Assembly (NCBI RefSeq): GCF_009858335.1 | Contig: NZ_VMSE01000001.1 | Location: forward strand, 868,001-932,000 | DNA length: 64,000 nucleotides | Origin: Methylovorus glucosotrophus | GTDB lineage: Bacteria > Pseudomonadota > Gammaproteobacteria > Burkholderiales > Methylophilaceae | Reading direction: 5' to 3' | Shown: one piece after another, positions 26,285-33,682 of the stretch | Numbering within the stretch: the stretch's first letter is position 1 | How the letters are laid out: every line of letters starts with the position of its first letter | Program-made: the position numbers and the translations under genes | The notes under the pieces: generated by a model | Databases searched by the model: none | The model's input: only the letters and a program-made list of their open reading frames with translations | Told to the model about the DNA's origin: nothing

Positions 26285-26896
26285 CTTAGTACCCCAGCTT
26301 ATTGACGATAGTGTCTTAATTAACTCTATAGCTCTATACAGAATGTGTCAATAAATACTTAATGTGACTTTAAATATACACATCTAGTAGGCTGGTGAGC
26401 TGTATAGCTGAAGTACACCTTTTAAGACAGCGCATGCATGTATACCGCATAGTTTTATATAAGTACTTTAGTGAGTGCTTAAGCAGTACTGCGGTGAGTT
26501 CAAGAGAGTAGGCCGGAGGGGGGGTTAGGTACTCTGCATCCTTGAGGTGAGTGTACGGAATTGCGAAGAGATTTTTGGAGTTGAGTGATGTACTTATTAT
26601 TGGAGTACTTCAGCTTTACTTACTGAGAATATCTCTCTATTAGGTTAGCTTATCATGCATGGAAGTATTTGGTTAAGCATCTCAATTAGCTAGGTTGTAT
26701 TGCCATTACTTATCCTGAGAGCTACCGCAGGATTCCTTGCATTATGTTATGCAGAAGTATTGCCTTGCTCGCAGAGTACTTATTACTTAGATGTATGTTT
26801 TACTCTGGGGTACCCCATCGTTAACATACGACTGTTCTTTCCTTTAGGTGGCAAGATAATTACTTCGTAGCAACGCTAGTAAAGAGTAGTGCTGCA
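26285..26896. other. Non-coding region rich in AGTACT-type palindromes
   Basis: There is no convincing gene in these ~610 bases. AAGTACTT (26461-26468), GCAGTACTGC (26483-26492), GAGTACTT (~26603) and GAGTACTT (~26774) recur with several looser variants. The part next to the recombinase (26300-26353) may be its site. The rest could be an iteron-like or protein-binding region. Confidence 0.45.
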
Positions 26897-27853
26897 TCAA
26901 TTTCCAACTACTTCTTGAGAGTAGATTAGCTCTTCATTCGACCATGAGTTCATATTCGTAGTCAGCTTGTCCCATTCGTCTTGAAGTGCATCTAAAGAGG
27001 ATGATGTTGCCCATGGTTCATCAAGGTATTCAAGCACATTAAATTGGGGTGTAGGTACCACATCCCCAAACCCAGAATGGAAGAATTTTGATACGAATGT
27101 AGCAACTTGTACTATCCGTTTTAAAGCTTCATCTACATCGTTGTACGTCGCTATTTCGACGGTCTTGGAACCTCTGGGGATTCTCTCAGAATGAGCAACT
27201 ATCTTATCTACCATATCGTGAACTTTGGTGATGGCAGGGTGTGAAAGTTGCTTAAGAAGCCAGTCTAAGATTTGGGAGTCGACTTTCTCAAGTCGCCATG
27301 AATGGTCTGGAGTTGACGATAGGGCATCAAATGATCGATGCGCAAATCCTGATGCATTATATGCATCCGGACCTTCCATGCTCCCCCACCGTACTTTGGT
27401 TCTTTGATCTGGAGGTAAGTCTAATAACCTTCTTTCGGTTGCTGCGTAGTCAAAAGGTAAACCATCGTGGCATACAAACATTTCACGCGTTAGGTGGTGT
27501 GAGTTTTTCTGTAGTTTCCCAATGAGCCAGCGAAGGGAGCTAGTGCCAGAGTGGTAATCTACAAGCCTACGAATACCGACGGTAATAAGCGAGGCGTAAC
27601 CGGCGGATGTTAAGTCCCAATGTGCGCTATTAACTCGGTCATGGCCTTCAATTCTACGCGCCTCATTTATCGTTCTGAATACTGCGGTATACCAACCTAG
27701 ATTATGAATTTGTCTACTGATAGATATATCCGAATCTCCATTCAAATATTCCAGGCATTGGCTCCGGAAAGTTCTGTACACTATGAGGGCCTTCCTTCGA
27801 GACTCTGGTACATCACACTGTTCAGGTGTGAACTTATAATCCAATTTGTTCAT
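26897..27853 (-). CDS. AbiU2/HEPN-like protein
   Basis: The 318-residue protein is mostly helical and cytoplasmic. Near residue 220 is KVHDMVDKIVAHSERIP, an AH(S/N)-type motif following a charged helix. This resembles AbiU2-type HEPN proteins, in which the Arg/His or Asp/His pair supports RNase activity. An earlier segment, INEARRIEGHDRV, fits the same superfamily. The assignment is from a few motifs and is weak. It lies directly behind an integrase gene in a defence-rich element, which fits abortive infection; the role is inferred. Confidence 0.4.
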   Translation of the reverse strand: MNKLDYKFTPEQCDVPESRRKALIVYRTFRSQCLEYLNGDSDISISRQIHNLGWYTAVFRTINEARRIEGHDRVNSAHWDLTSAGYASLITVGIRRLVDYHSGTSSLRWLIGKLQKNSHHLTREMFVCHDGLPFDYAATERRLLDLPPDQRTKVRWGSMEGPDAYNASGFAHRSFDALSSTPDHSWRLEKVDSQILDWLLKQLSHPAITKVHDMVDKIVAHSERIPRGSKTVEIATYNDVDEALKRIVQVATFVSKFFHSGFGDVVPTPQFNVLEYLDEPWATSSSLDALQDEWDKLTTNMNSWSNEELIYSQEVVGN

Positions 27854-27890
27854 GATTTGATAGTGAGCTGTTTAGCTTAAATGTAAATAA

Positions 27891-29456
27891 CTAAGGTCTT
27901 GGAGGTAGTTGCAATCGCGGTAAAATGTAGTTATTCATAGCTTGCACGAGTGGGGCTAGTGGAAAAGTGGGCCCACCGTAATGATCCCCAGTTTTGCCGC
28001 TAGTATGGCCTAAGATTGCGTACTGTAGGCTATCCGGTAATGAGTTATGTCGAGAAAAATATTTGAATGTATGACGGAAGCTATGGAAAACGAGTGCATC
28101 AGATTTAAGGCCGATATTGGTAAGGTATCTTGAGAACCACTTCGACCAGCTTGCGCTAATGGAATCGTATGCTTTTGATGCTGTCAGCTCATGGAAAACT
28201 CTGGGTCCCGGAGATAAGCGCACGAAGTCGATAAAGCCCATCTCAATGAGGGTTGGATGTATCGGGATGCGGCGCCAGCTCGCGGAGTTTTTAAGCTTCT
28301 GGCCTTCTCCAGCATCGGTAATCTCCATTACCCAGCAAACATGCTCTTGCTGCGCTTGATCGTAATATGACTCCTGCCTAATATCGACTTTTAATAATTG
28401 GCATAGCTCATTCAATCGAGCTCCAGTGAAAAGGCCCAGCAATGGCAACCAGTACGCCGCCTCGCCCTTGCCTCCTGATGGTCGAGCGCCCTTACTGTAA
28501 ACCTCTGATGAAAAGAGCTGATTGAGTTGCTCGACCGTGAAAGGAAGGCGTTCCTTCTTATCATCTCTACTTACCTGCACCCGAATGTCTTTCGCCGGAT
28601 TCACTTCAATCACATTATTGCCAGTAGCGAAGCTGAAGAGCGTAGTCAGGTTAGTAAGATAGTTATTGGTTGTTACAGTAGTCGTTCCTTCTTCGAGCAG
28701 TCTATTCTTCAGTGTGACGATATGGCTCTTTGTTACTTGCCGGACATGCTGTACGTTGCAATACTCAATGAGTTTGGCAACTGCTCTTCCGTAGTAAGTA
28801 ATTGAACGAGGATCAGGTTTGCGTTCCAAGGCCCAGTTGTTAAGCAGTTCTGTTAACGATAATGACTGTGTATCTTTAGTAATGTCAGAAGCTAGAGAAC
28901 CTAGCTCATGTACCGGAGAGTTGAAAGCCTTACCCTTGAGAACTATCTTGGCTGCTTTAAGCTCTGCTTCGACGTGCCATAAGGGACGATCAACATCATC
29001 AAGTGGATGTTCACCTAGTTCGATGAACTCCTTGTTCTCATTGATGATGGAACGTAGGCGAGCTTTGAAATTCTCATAGGTGCCGTTCTCAGCAGAACGT
29101 TCGCGGAATTGTCGCAGTCGTCTGACATGACGGGCAACAAGAATATCAAAGTCATCGATTGCAAGACCGTCAACAACGCTAGGGCGCACGGATGAGCTTG
29201 AGGTGGGGGATGGTATAGGGGCGGGGCCGTTCGTGGCCTGGGCGGCGATTGTGCGAGCCTGCCTGAACTTTTCATCATACTCCACGCTGTGCTTACGGGC
29301 GAGCGTCTCAGCTTCTGCCCGATTCTTGGTTTTTAGCGAGAAGATGATCTCGGCTTTTCCCGAGTATATGTGTTGCAAATCTAGGGGGACTTTTCGGCGG
29401 AAGTAGTAGACGCCGTTACGCTTGGATAGGTGTGTTGTCAACTTTGGCTCTTTCAT
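27891..29456 (-). CDS. Tyrosine integrase of element A (phage integrase with DUF6538-like N-terminus)
   Basis: The 521-residue enzyme begins MKEPKLTTHLSKRNGVYYFRR, the N-terminal module of large phage-type integrases, followed by a core-binding domain (residues ~200-290). The catalytic domain has Arg in GLFTGARLNELCQL, HSFRHTF with His and Arg, ILGHTSGKTGDHYGG with the second His and nucleophile Tyr. An upstream frame of 20 codons exists, but the ATG at 29456 is the natural N-terminus for this family. An imperfect tRNA-Met end at 29544-29560 lies ~90 bp in front of it, placing it like a tRNA-linked island integrase. Confidence 0.88.
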   Translation of the reverse strand: MKEPKLTTHLSKRNGVYYFRRKVPLDLQHIYSGKAEIIFSLKTKNRAEAETLARKHSVEYDEKFRQARTIAAQATNGPAPIPSPTSSSSVRPSVVDGLAIDDFDILVARHVRRLRQFRERSAENGTYENFKARLRSIINENKEFIELGEHPLDDVDRPLWHVEAELKAAKIVLKGKAFNSPVHELGSLASDITKDTQSLSLTELLNNWALERKPDPRSITYYGRAVAKLIEYCNVQHVRQVTKSHIVTLKNRLLEEGTTTVTTNNYLTNLTTLFSFATGNNVIEVNPAKDIRVQVSRDDKKERLPFTVEQLNQLFSSEVYSKGARPSGGKGEAAYWLPLLGLFTGARLNELCQLLKVDIRQESYYDQAQQEHVCWVMEITDAGEGQKLKNSASWRRIPIHPTLIEMGFIDFVRLSPGPRVFHELTASKAYDSISASWSKWFSRYLTNIGLKSDALVFHSFRHTFKYFSRHNSLPDSLQYAILGHTSGKTGDHYGGPTFPLAPLVQAMNNYILPRLQLPPRP

Positions 29457-29543
29457 TGAGTTGAAGTGTAACACCCACCGGGGAAAAACGAGATGTAACT
29501 TATTGAATTGCCTCAAGTCCTAGGTAGATCAAGAACTTGAGGC

Positions 29544-29560
29544 GTATTGGTGGGATGGGG
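29544..29560 (-). repeat. Imperfect internal attachment site
   Basis: GTATTGGTGG-GATGGGG matches the tRNA-Met attachment repeat with a single missing T over 17 bases and then diverges. It stands upstream of the second integrase in the same orientation, consistent with the junction of two tandem insertions. Confidence 0.5.
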
Positions 29561-29590
29561 TCAACCGAACAAACCTTTGAAAGCCTTTAA

Positions 29591-29642
29591 TACCAACGGT
29601 TATGATGATTTTAAATATTGATATACCAACAAATGTACCAAC
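29591..29642 (-). repeat. Three GTTGGTA repeats (integrase arm-site candidates, distal end of element B)
   Basis: TACCAAC occurs at 29591-29597, 29624-29630 and 29636-29642 on the plus strand. The same motif is present three times in opposite orientation at 34906-34966, near the integrase at the other end of element B. Confidence 0.5.
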
Positions 29643-30062
29643 ATTTTTATAATGCTTATCCCTTTTAAGGACTAAGGAAACTCACCTTTTAAGGACTCTG
29701 AAAACCTTTTATCGAGTCAGAAAATTATTTTCTTCGTGACGTGCTGTGACTGAATGTGACGATGCTTCATTCCTACGCGCGTGTATTGGTCACGTAATGC
29801 AGTGCATTGCTAGGGAGTCAGTTCGCAACTTAATGAATGTATTGGTTTATTGTCAACTGACATACCCTCGCGCGCGTACTGGTTTGACAATGCCATTTAA
29901 CTAAGGTCAAAGCATTGATATTTATCGATATTATATCATTATCTCATCTATCTACAATTTATCTACTTTAGATGTTACCCCTCAGTAAATGCCTATATTT
30001 TGTTGAGAGCACGGTGCCTTCCCTTTGCCGTTTACTTACCGTCTTTGAGGTGCCGATAACCG

Positions 30063-30121
30063 AACGCTATACACAGGATAGCGTTTGATCATTTTTATGC
30101 TCTAAACGCTATATAGCGTTT
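30063..30121. repeat. Two inverted repeats with the arm AACGCTAT
   Basis: AACGCTAT-N7-ATAGCGTT (30063-30085) and the perfect 18-bp palindrome AAACGCTATATAGCGTTT (30104-30121) share the same arms and lie directly behind the relaxase stop. They may be a terminator-like pair, a nick region, or a regulator site. Confidence 0.5.
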
Positions 30122-30876
30122 TATGCTTTGCCTTTTCCCTTCGAGGTCATAATTTGGACCGCTGACCGCTTTTCCTGCCTTGGGCGCTGGTGGGATATGC
30201 CCAAAGTCTGTGCAAAGGGTTTAGGGTCTCTGTGGATGGCGTCACGCACGCACACCCATACATTTGACTTCATCACCGGATCACCCGCTAGCTTTTGCAA
30301 TATCTGCCGTTCTAGTGTCTTTGCTTCGGCAGCAGATAGGCGTTTATCTTCTCTGCGGGCTAGTCCGTAATGCCTCGCCACCTCAATATTAAATAAACTG
30401 ATTAAGCGGTTTAAATTGCCAATATTGCCGATGACATCCCGGCCTTTTAAACGTCCGTCCACCAGCGGCAGGATGATTGCATGAGCATGTGGGGCCGCCT
30501 CATCCAGATGAACATCAAAGGATAGCAGTTGCCCCGCGATATGTTTTTGCGTCCATTGCAGGCAGTCCACGAAGTATTGCCGTGTATCTTGCTGGTGACG
30601 GCCAATTGGCAAGCTAAAAAGCACCTCAACCGCCATCACGGCATCTTTGCGCGGCTTTTCAATGCCCGCCTCAAGCAAGGCTATTTTGGCGGCTTTGTTT
30701 ATTTGCTCTGGCGTATCGTCTCCCAATAGGCAGTAATTGAGGCTGGTTCTGGCAGGGTCGATGTTCTGCCCCGCTCCGCGTTCAGCTTGCAGAGTGCGCT
30801 TGTTGTGCTTTAGCGCTGCCAGAATGCCCGTATTACCTTTCACCCGCCCCAGCCTGAATAAAAAGCTGGCAGCCAT
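30121..30876 (-). CDS. Mob/Pre-type plasmid mobilization relaxase
   Basis: The 251-residue protein has the core of pMV158-type relaxases: an N-terminal LKHNKRTLQAERGAGQNIDP segment, VEVLFSLPIG, and the HUH-like HLDEAAPHAHAIILPL (near residue 125) that binds the metal. Such enzymes nick oriT and carry the strand during transfer. It is shorter than classical Mob proteins (about 400 residues), with only a small basic C-terminal tail. It ends a three-gene operon with a 47-aa peptide and an HTH protein. Its presence makes element B potentially mobilizable. Confidence 0.8.
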   Translation of the reverse strand: MAASFLFRLGRVKGNTGILAALKHNKRTLQAERGAGQNIDPARTSLNYCLLGDDTPEQINKAAKIALLEAGIEKPRKDAVMAVEVLFSLPIGRHQQDTRQYFVDCLQWTQKHIAGQLLSFDVHLDEAAPHAHAIILPLVDGRLKGRDVIGNIGNLNRLISLFNIEVARHYGLARREDKRLSAAEAKTLERQILQKLAGDPVMKSNVWVCVRDAIHRDPKPFAQTLGISHQRPRQEKRSAVQIMTSKGKGKA

Positions 30877-30878
30877 TC

Positions 30879-31022
30879 CTAGCTATCCACCAGCCGGGAA
30901 AGGTGAAGATATAGCGCCCATATTTCAGGTTTTGTCAGGTTGCCTAGGTCGTAGGCTACCCCAAGATATGAAAAGCGCGCTATGAGCGTTTCTAGGCGTT
31001 CTAGCCAGTGTTCCTCACTCAT
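30879..31022 (-). CDS. 47-aa small protein in the mobilization operon
   Basis: A 47-codon frame (MSEEHWLERLETLIARFSYL near the N-terminus) overlaps the end of the HTH gene by eight bases and ends two bases before the relaxase start. The tight packing suggests it is translated. The sequence is amphipathic and helical. It may be a mobilization accessory factor; no family is recognised. Confidence 0.55.
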   Translation of the reverse strand: MSEEHWLERLETLIARFSYLGVAYDLGNLTKPEIWALYLHLSRLVDS

Positions 31023-31305
31023 GGCTGACACCTCGCAAGATATACCTGGCTACGCGGTGTTTTTTACCTTGGTCGGTAATGCCATTGGTCCAGACAGTTG
31101 CAATGTCATAACCAATAGCGCGCAGCTCGAATATGCGTGGGGCAGGTGCCATGATGTCTAGCAGGCTCCTAGCTTCAATGGTGGTGATTGAGCCGATACG
31201 CTTTAACCAATCCACCAGCCTTTGACGTTGAGAACTGGCGGAGTTATCGCTAAACTGTAATTGCTTGTTTGGGGCTGCCTCTGGGTGGCCTTTTTTCTTA
31301 TCCAT
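31015..31305 (-). CDS. Helix-turn-helix protein (HTH_39-like) in the mobilization operon
   Basis: The 96-residue protein contains RLVDWLKRIGSITTIEARSL and then APRIFELRAIGYDIATVW, the pattern of short winged HTH proteins found in prophages and plasmids. It probably binds DNA, either as regulator or as a helper of replication or mobilization. It overlaps the 47-aa gene and lies 9 bp behind the AlpA-like gene. Confidence 0.7.
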   Translation of the reverse strand: MDKKKGHPEAAPNKQLQFSDNSASSQRQRLVDWLKRIGSITTIEARSLLDIMAPAPRIFELRAIGYDIATVWTNGITDQGKKHRVARYILRGVSHE

Positions 31306-31314
31306 GATGGCCCC

Positions 31315-31521
31315 TTATTTACTGGCTGCAATGCGAGATTGCGCCCATGCTTCAACATCTGCCGCGCTCCATGCGGTAGTGTTTTCAGCGAGTTTTACCG
31401 GAGCCGGAAAAGAGCCTTTTTTCACCCAAGCCCATATGCTAGACCCTGAAACATTCAAGCGGGCTTTGAGTTGAGGTAGGCGATAGAACTGTGGTGTAGG
31501 CTGCTGGACTGTTTGCGACAT
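31315..31521 (-). CDS. AlpA-like excisionase/regulator
   Basis: The 68-residue protein has FYRLPQLKARLNVSGSSIWAWVKKGSFPAPVKL, a typical AlpA/MerR-like winged helix, then an aromatic AWSAADVEAWAQSR end. AlpA proteins activate excision of P4-like elements and regulate the island integrase. It heads the mobilization operon of element B. Confidence 0.85.
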   Translation of the reverse strand: MSQTVQQPTPQFYRLPQLKARLNVSGSSIWAWVKKGSFPAPVKLAENTTAWSAADVEAWAQSRIAASK

Positions 31522-31610
31522 GTCTCACCCTCCTTGGGTGTGGTTGAACATGTCCATATATTTATTCTTATCGTAAAGATGAAAAACCTCTGATCTAGCT
31601 TGATGCTCAC

Positions 31611-32366
31611 TCAGCTAGCAGAGTGAGCTTTTTCCCAATCTCTACACCAATCTTCAATTATTTTATTGCTGGTTAGATGTTCGCATTTTTGAAGCATATC
31701 CCGGGCAAACGATGCTTTGCTTTTGTAGGAAAGAGGATTATTTTTCCACTCTAGCCAACACTCATAGATAAAAGATTTTTCCTTTTGTTTCGGGTCTTTA
31801 GCGAGTTTCGCAATCGCTCCGCTACGTGCAAACTGCGCTCTAGCCGCACTAAGAGAGGATGATGATTGATTATTTACTGCATCTTTTCGATATTCATGCG
31901 CCAATTCTAGAGCTTTATTTGCGTAACTAAATCCTAAAGAAGCCTTCGTCGAGATGTTATTTATAATTCCGTCAATAGCTTCATCCAAACAAAATAATGA
32001 ATAAACACACATAGTTTGGATGTTAAATTTAGCATCTCCATGTAGATTACTTTCTAATAAAAATGGATGCGGTATTTCTAGATACTTTCCGAGCAAATTA
32101 TTTACAATAGATAATGAAGCTGTAAACTCCAATCTCAGCCTTGCAATTGCATGATTGCTATAATGAAATTCTTTGGGCCATTTCCCGTCCCATTGAATAT
32201 AAGTGGATATTACATCACATAAATGCCACCACTGAAAAAGGGCAAATCCAGAAGGGAATTTTGGCTCATCGCCAGCACACCAATTTCCCCACTCAGAGTT
32301 ATGCACTGGGCAACCACCATCGCACCCTAAATAAATAGCTGGATCAAAGTGTTTAAAGTATGTCAT
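31611..32366 (-). CDS. Tandem paralogue 1: unknown protein with shared C-terminal module
   Basis: The 251-residue protein has two parts. The N-terminal ~165 residues are specific to it, with Cys residues near the start (YLGCDGGCPVHNSEWGNWCAG) and hydrophobic helices. The C-terminal ~75 residues (FARSGAIAKLAKDPKQKEKS, SKASFARDMLQKCEHLTS, IIEDWCRDWEK) are strongly similar to the end of the next protein. The module is Lys/Arg-rich and helical and may bind nucleic acid. There is no signal peptide. It lies in the cargo zone of element B, where defence or anti-defence genes are usual. Function unknown. Confidence 0.6.
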   Translation of the reverse strand: MTYFKHFDPAIYLGCDGGCPVHNSEWGNWCAGDEPKFPSGFALFQWWHLCDVISTYIQWDGKWPKEFHYSNHAIARLRLEFTASLSIVNNLLGKYLEIPHPFLLESNLHGDAKFNIQTMCVYSLFCLDEAIDGIINNISTKASLGFSYANKALELAHEYRKDAVNNQSSSSLSAARAQFARSGAIAKLAKDPKQKEKSFIYECWLEWKNNPLSYKSKASFARDMLQKCEHLTSNKIIEDWCRDWEKAHSAS

Positions 32367-32384
32367 AGCTTGTCTTTGTATTTT

Positions 32385-33197
32385 CTAAACACTTGTGTTG
32401 CGTTCCCAAACTCGACACCAATCCTCGATTTTCTTTTGACTGGTAAGGTGCTCACATTTTTCTAACATGTCTCGTGCGAATGAAGCTTTTGATTGGTATC
32501 TGCTAGTATCTAATTTCCACTTTTTCCAGCAATCGAAAACAAATGATTTTTCTTTTTGACGAGGGTCTGCATTTAAGCGTCCAATAGCTCCAGAAAGAGC
32601 AAAGTTTTTACGGGACAATTCAAAACTTTTATTATTTGAATCAATGGACATAGCATTAGAAAGTAAATTTGCCGCAGAAATTGAAGACTCAACAGCACCT
32701 TCACCCATCATTAAATTAAGTAGTGTTCGATCAACCTCAATTAATGCGCAACCTAATAAGCAAGAGTAATAAAGAGAAGAGAAATCATTATCTGATAACC
32801 AATCCGTCGATGTTGCGACATTCCAGCATATATTAATTATCTCGGCATGGTTCATTTCATACCAATCAGGATTTTCTATTCTTTCTCCAGAAATATCTCC
32901 TATTAATACTATTTTTTTAGATTGATGAAGATAAATCGCCATTTCTCTGAATAGTTGAATATCCATATCATAAGTGGATAGAAAATCCTCAAAACTACCG
33001 TTTTTCTGTAATAATGAAATTCTTCTAAATATTTCTTTCCCTAGTCGAAAAATCTCATTAAGGTCGGAAGAGTTTCTATTTCTTGATAAACAAAATTCCG
33101 TTCCATTTTTCTGAATAAAAAATTTCGATTCAGGATGGGAATAGGTCTTGATAGGGCAGAAGTGATAAAATTTTGTTTTTTCTTCGCTACTTTCCAT
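32385..33197 (-). CDS. Tandem paralogue 2: unknown protein with the same C-terminal module
   Basis: The 270-residue protein ends with FALSGAIGRLNADPRQKEKS, SKASFARDMLEKCEHLTS and KIEDWCRVWER, nearly matching its neighbour. The N-terminal ~190 residues are unrelated in sequence but also helical (EIFRLGKEIFRRISLLQ, VLIGDISGE). The 18-nt gap to the next gene indicates cotranscription, with this gene first. DNA is more AT-rich than the relaxase operon. A constant C-terminus with a changing N-terminus suggests an adaptor or recognition module with different effectors. No family recognised. Confidence 0.6.
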   Translation of the reverse strand: MESSEEKTKFYHFCPIKTYSHPESKFFIQKNGTEFCLSRNRNSSDLNEIFRLGKEIFRRISLLQKNGSFEDFLSTYDMDIQLFREMAIYLHQSKKIVLIGDISGERIENPDWYEMNHAEIINICWNVATSTDWLSDNDFSSLYYSCLLGCALIEVDRTLLNLMMGEGAVESSISAANLLSNAMSIDSNNKSFELSRKNFALSGAIGRLNADPRQKEKSFVFDCWKKWKLDTSRYQSKASFARDMLEKCEHLTSQKKIEDWCRVWERNTSV

Positions 33198-33311
33198 AAC
33201 TCCCCTCCCACCCCCTATTAAGGAAACCGCCTAGCTAGGCTAGGGGTGTCTAGTTTTCACGCCGTCGGGCTAGGTGCGGCTAAACATTAAATGCTTTTTC
33301 GTAAAGTGAAA

Positions 33312-33596
33312 TTATTGTTTGCACTTGATAACCATACTTCTTGTTTGCGTTGATCCTGCATATACTCCATTTTGATTTGCAACCACGGTTGAGTTTGAGT
33401 CGCTTCCGCCTGCAACAATCTCATATCCCTTTTCCTTGCATAGCTGTCCTGCTTTCTCGTAGCACATTCCCCAATTTCTAGCAGCTCCCGAACAGTCAAG
33501 GCTAAAAGCCTTTGATCCATCAGGTGCATATGTTGGACTACTTGTTGCACAACCAGTTAGAAGTAATACAAGCGGTATTATGTGTATGTTTCGCAT
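33312..33596 (-). CDS. Small predicted lipoprotein of element B
   Basis: The 94-residue product has a lipoprotein signal with lipobox LLTGC (Cys16) and a short mature region with several Cys (LDCSGAARNWGMCYEKAGQLCKEKGYEIV) of the type seen in YD-repeat-like small outer-membrane lipoproteins. It lies between the integrase and the paralogue pair. Role unknown. Confidence 0.65.
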   Translation of the reverse strand: MRNIHIIPLVLLLTGCATSSPTYAPDGSKAFSLDCSGAARNWGMCYEKAGQLCKEKGYEIVAGGSDSNSTVVANQNGVYAGSTQTRSMVIKCKQ

Positions 33597-33682
33597 CTTT
33601 TCCCCTTTATCTCAAACCTTCAAAATAAATCCACGTGATAACGTGTATGAGCGACAGTAATACTCTGTTAGTAATTGTTAGT

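Larger units (their letters stand above)
29457..30120. other. Non-coding region at the junction of two putative elements
   Basis: No gene is seen in ~660 bases. It holds the imperfect attachment site (29544-29560), three GTTGGTA copies on the minus strand (29591-29642), more GTATTGGT copies (~29783 and 29839), and two AACGCTAT hairpins (30063-30085 and 30104-30121) behind the relaxase gene. Confidence 0.55.
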
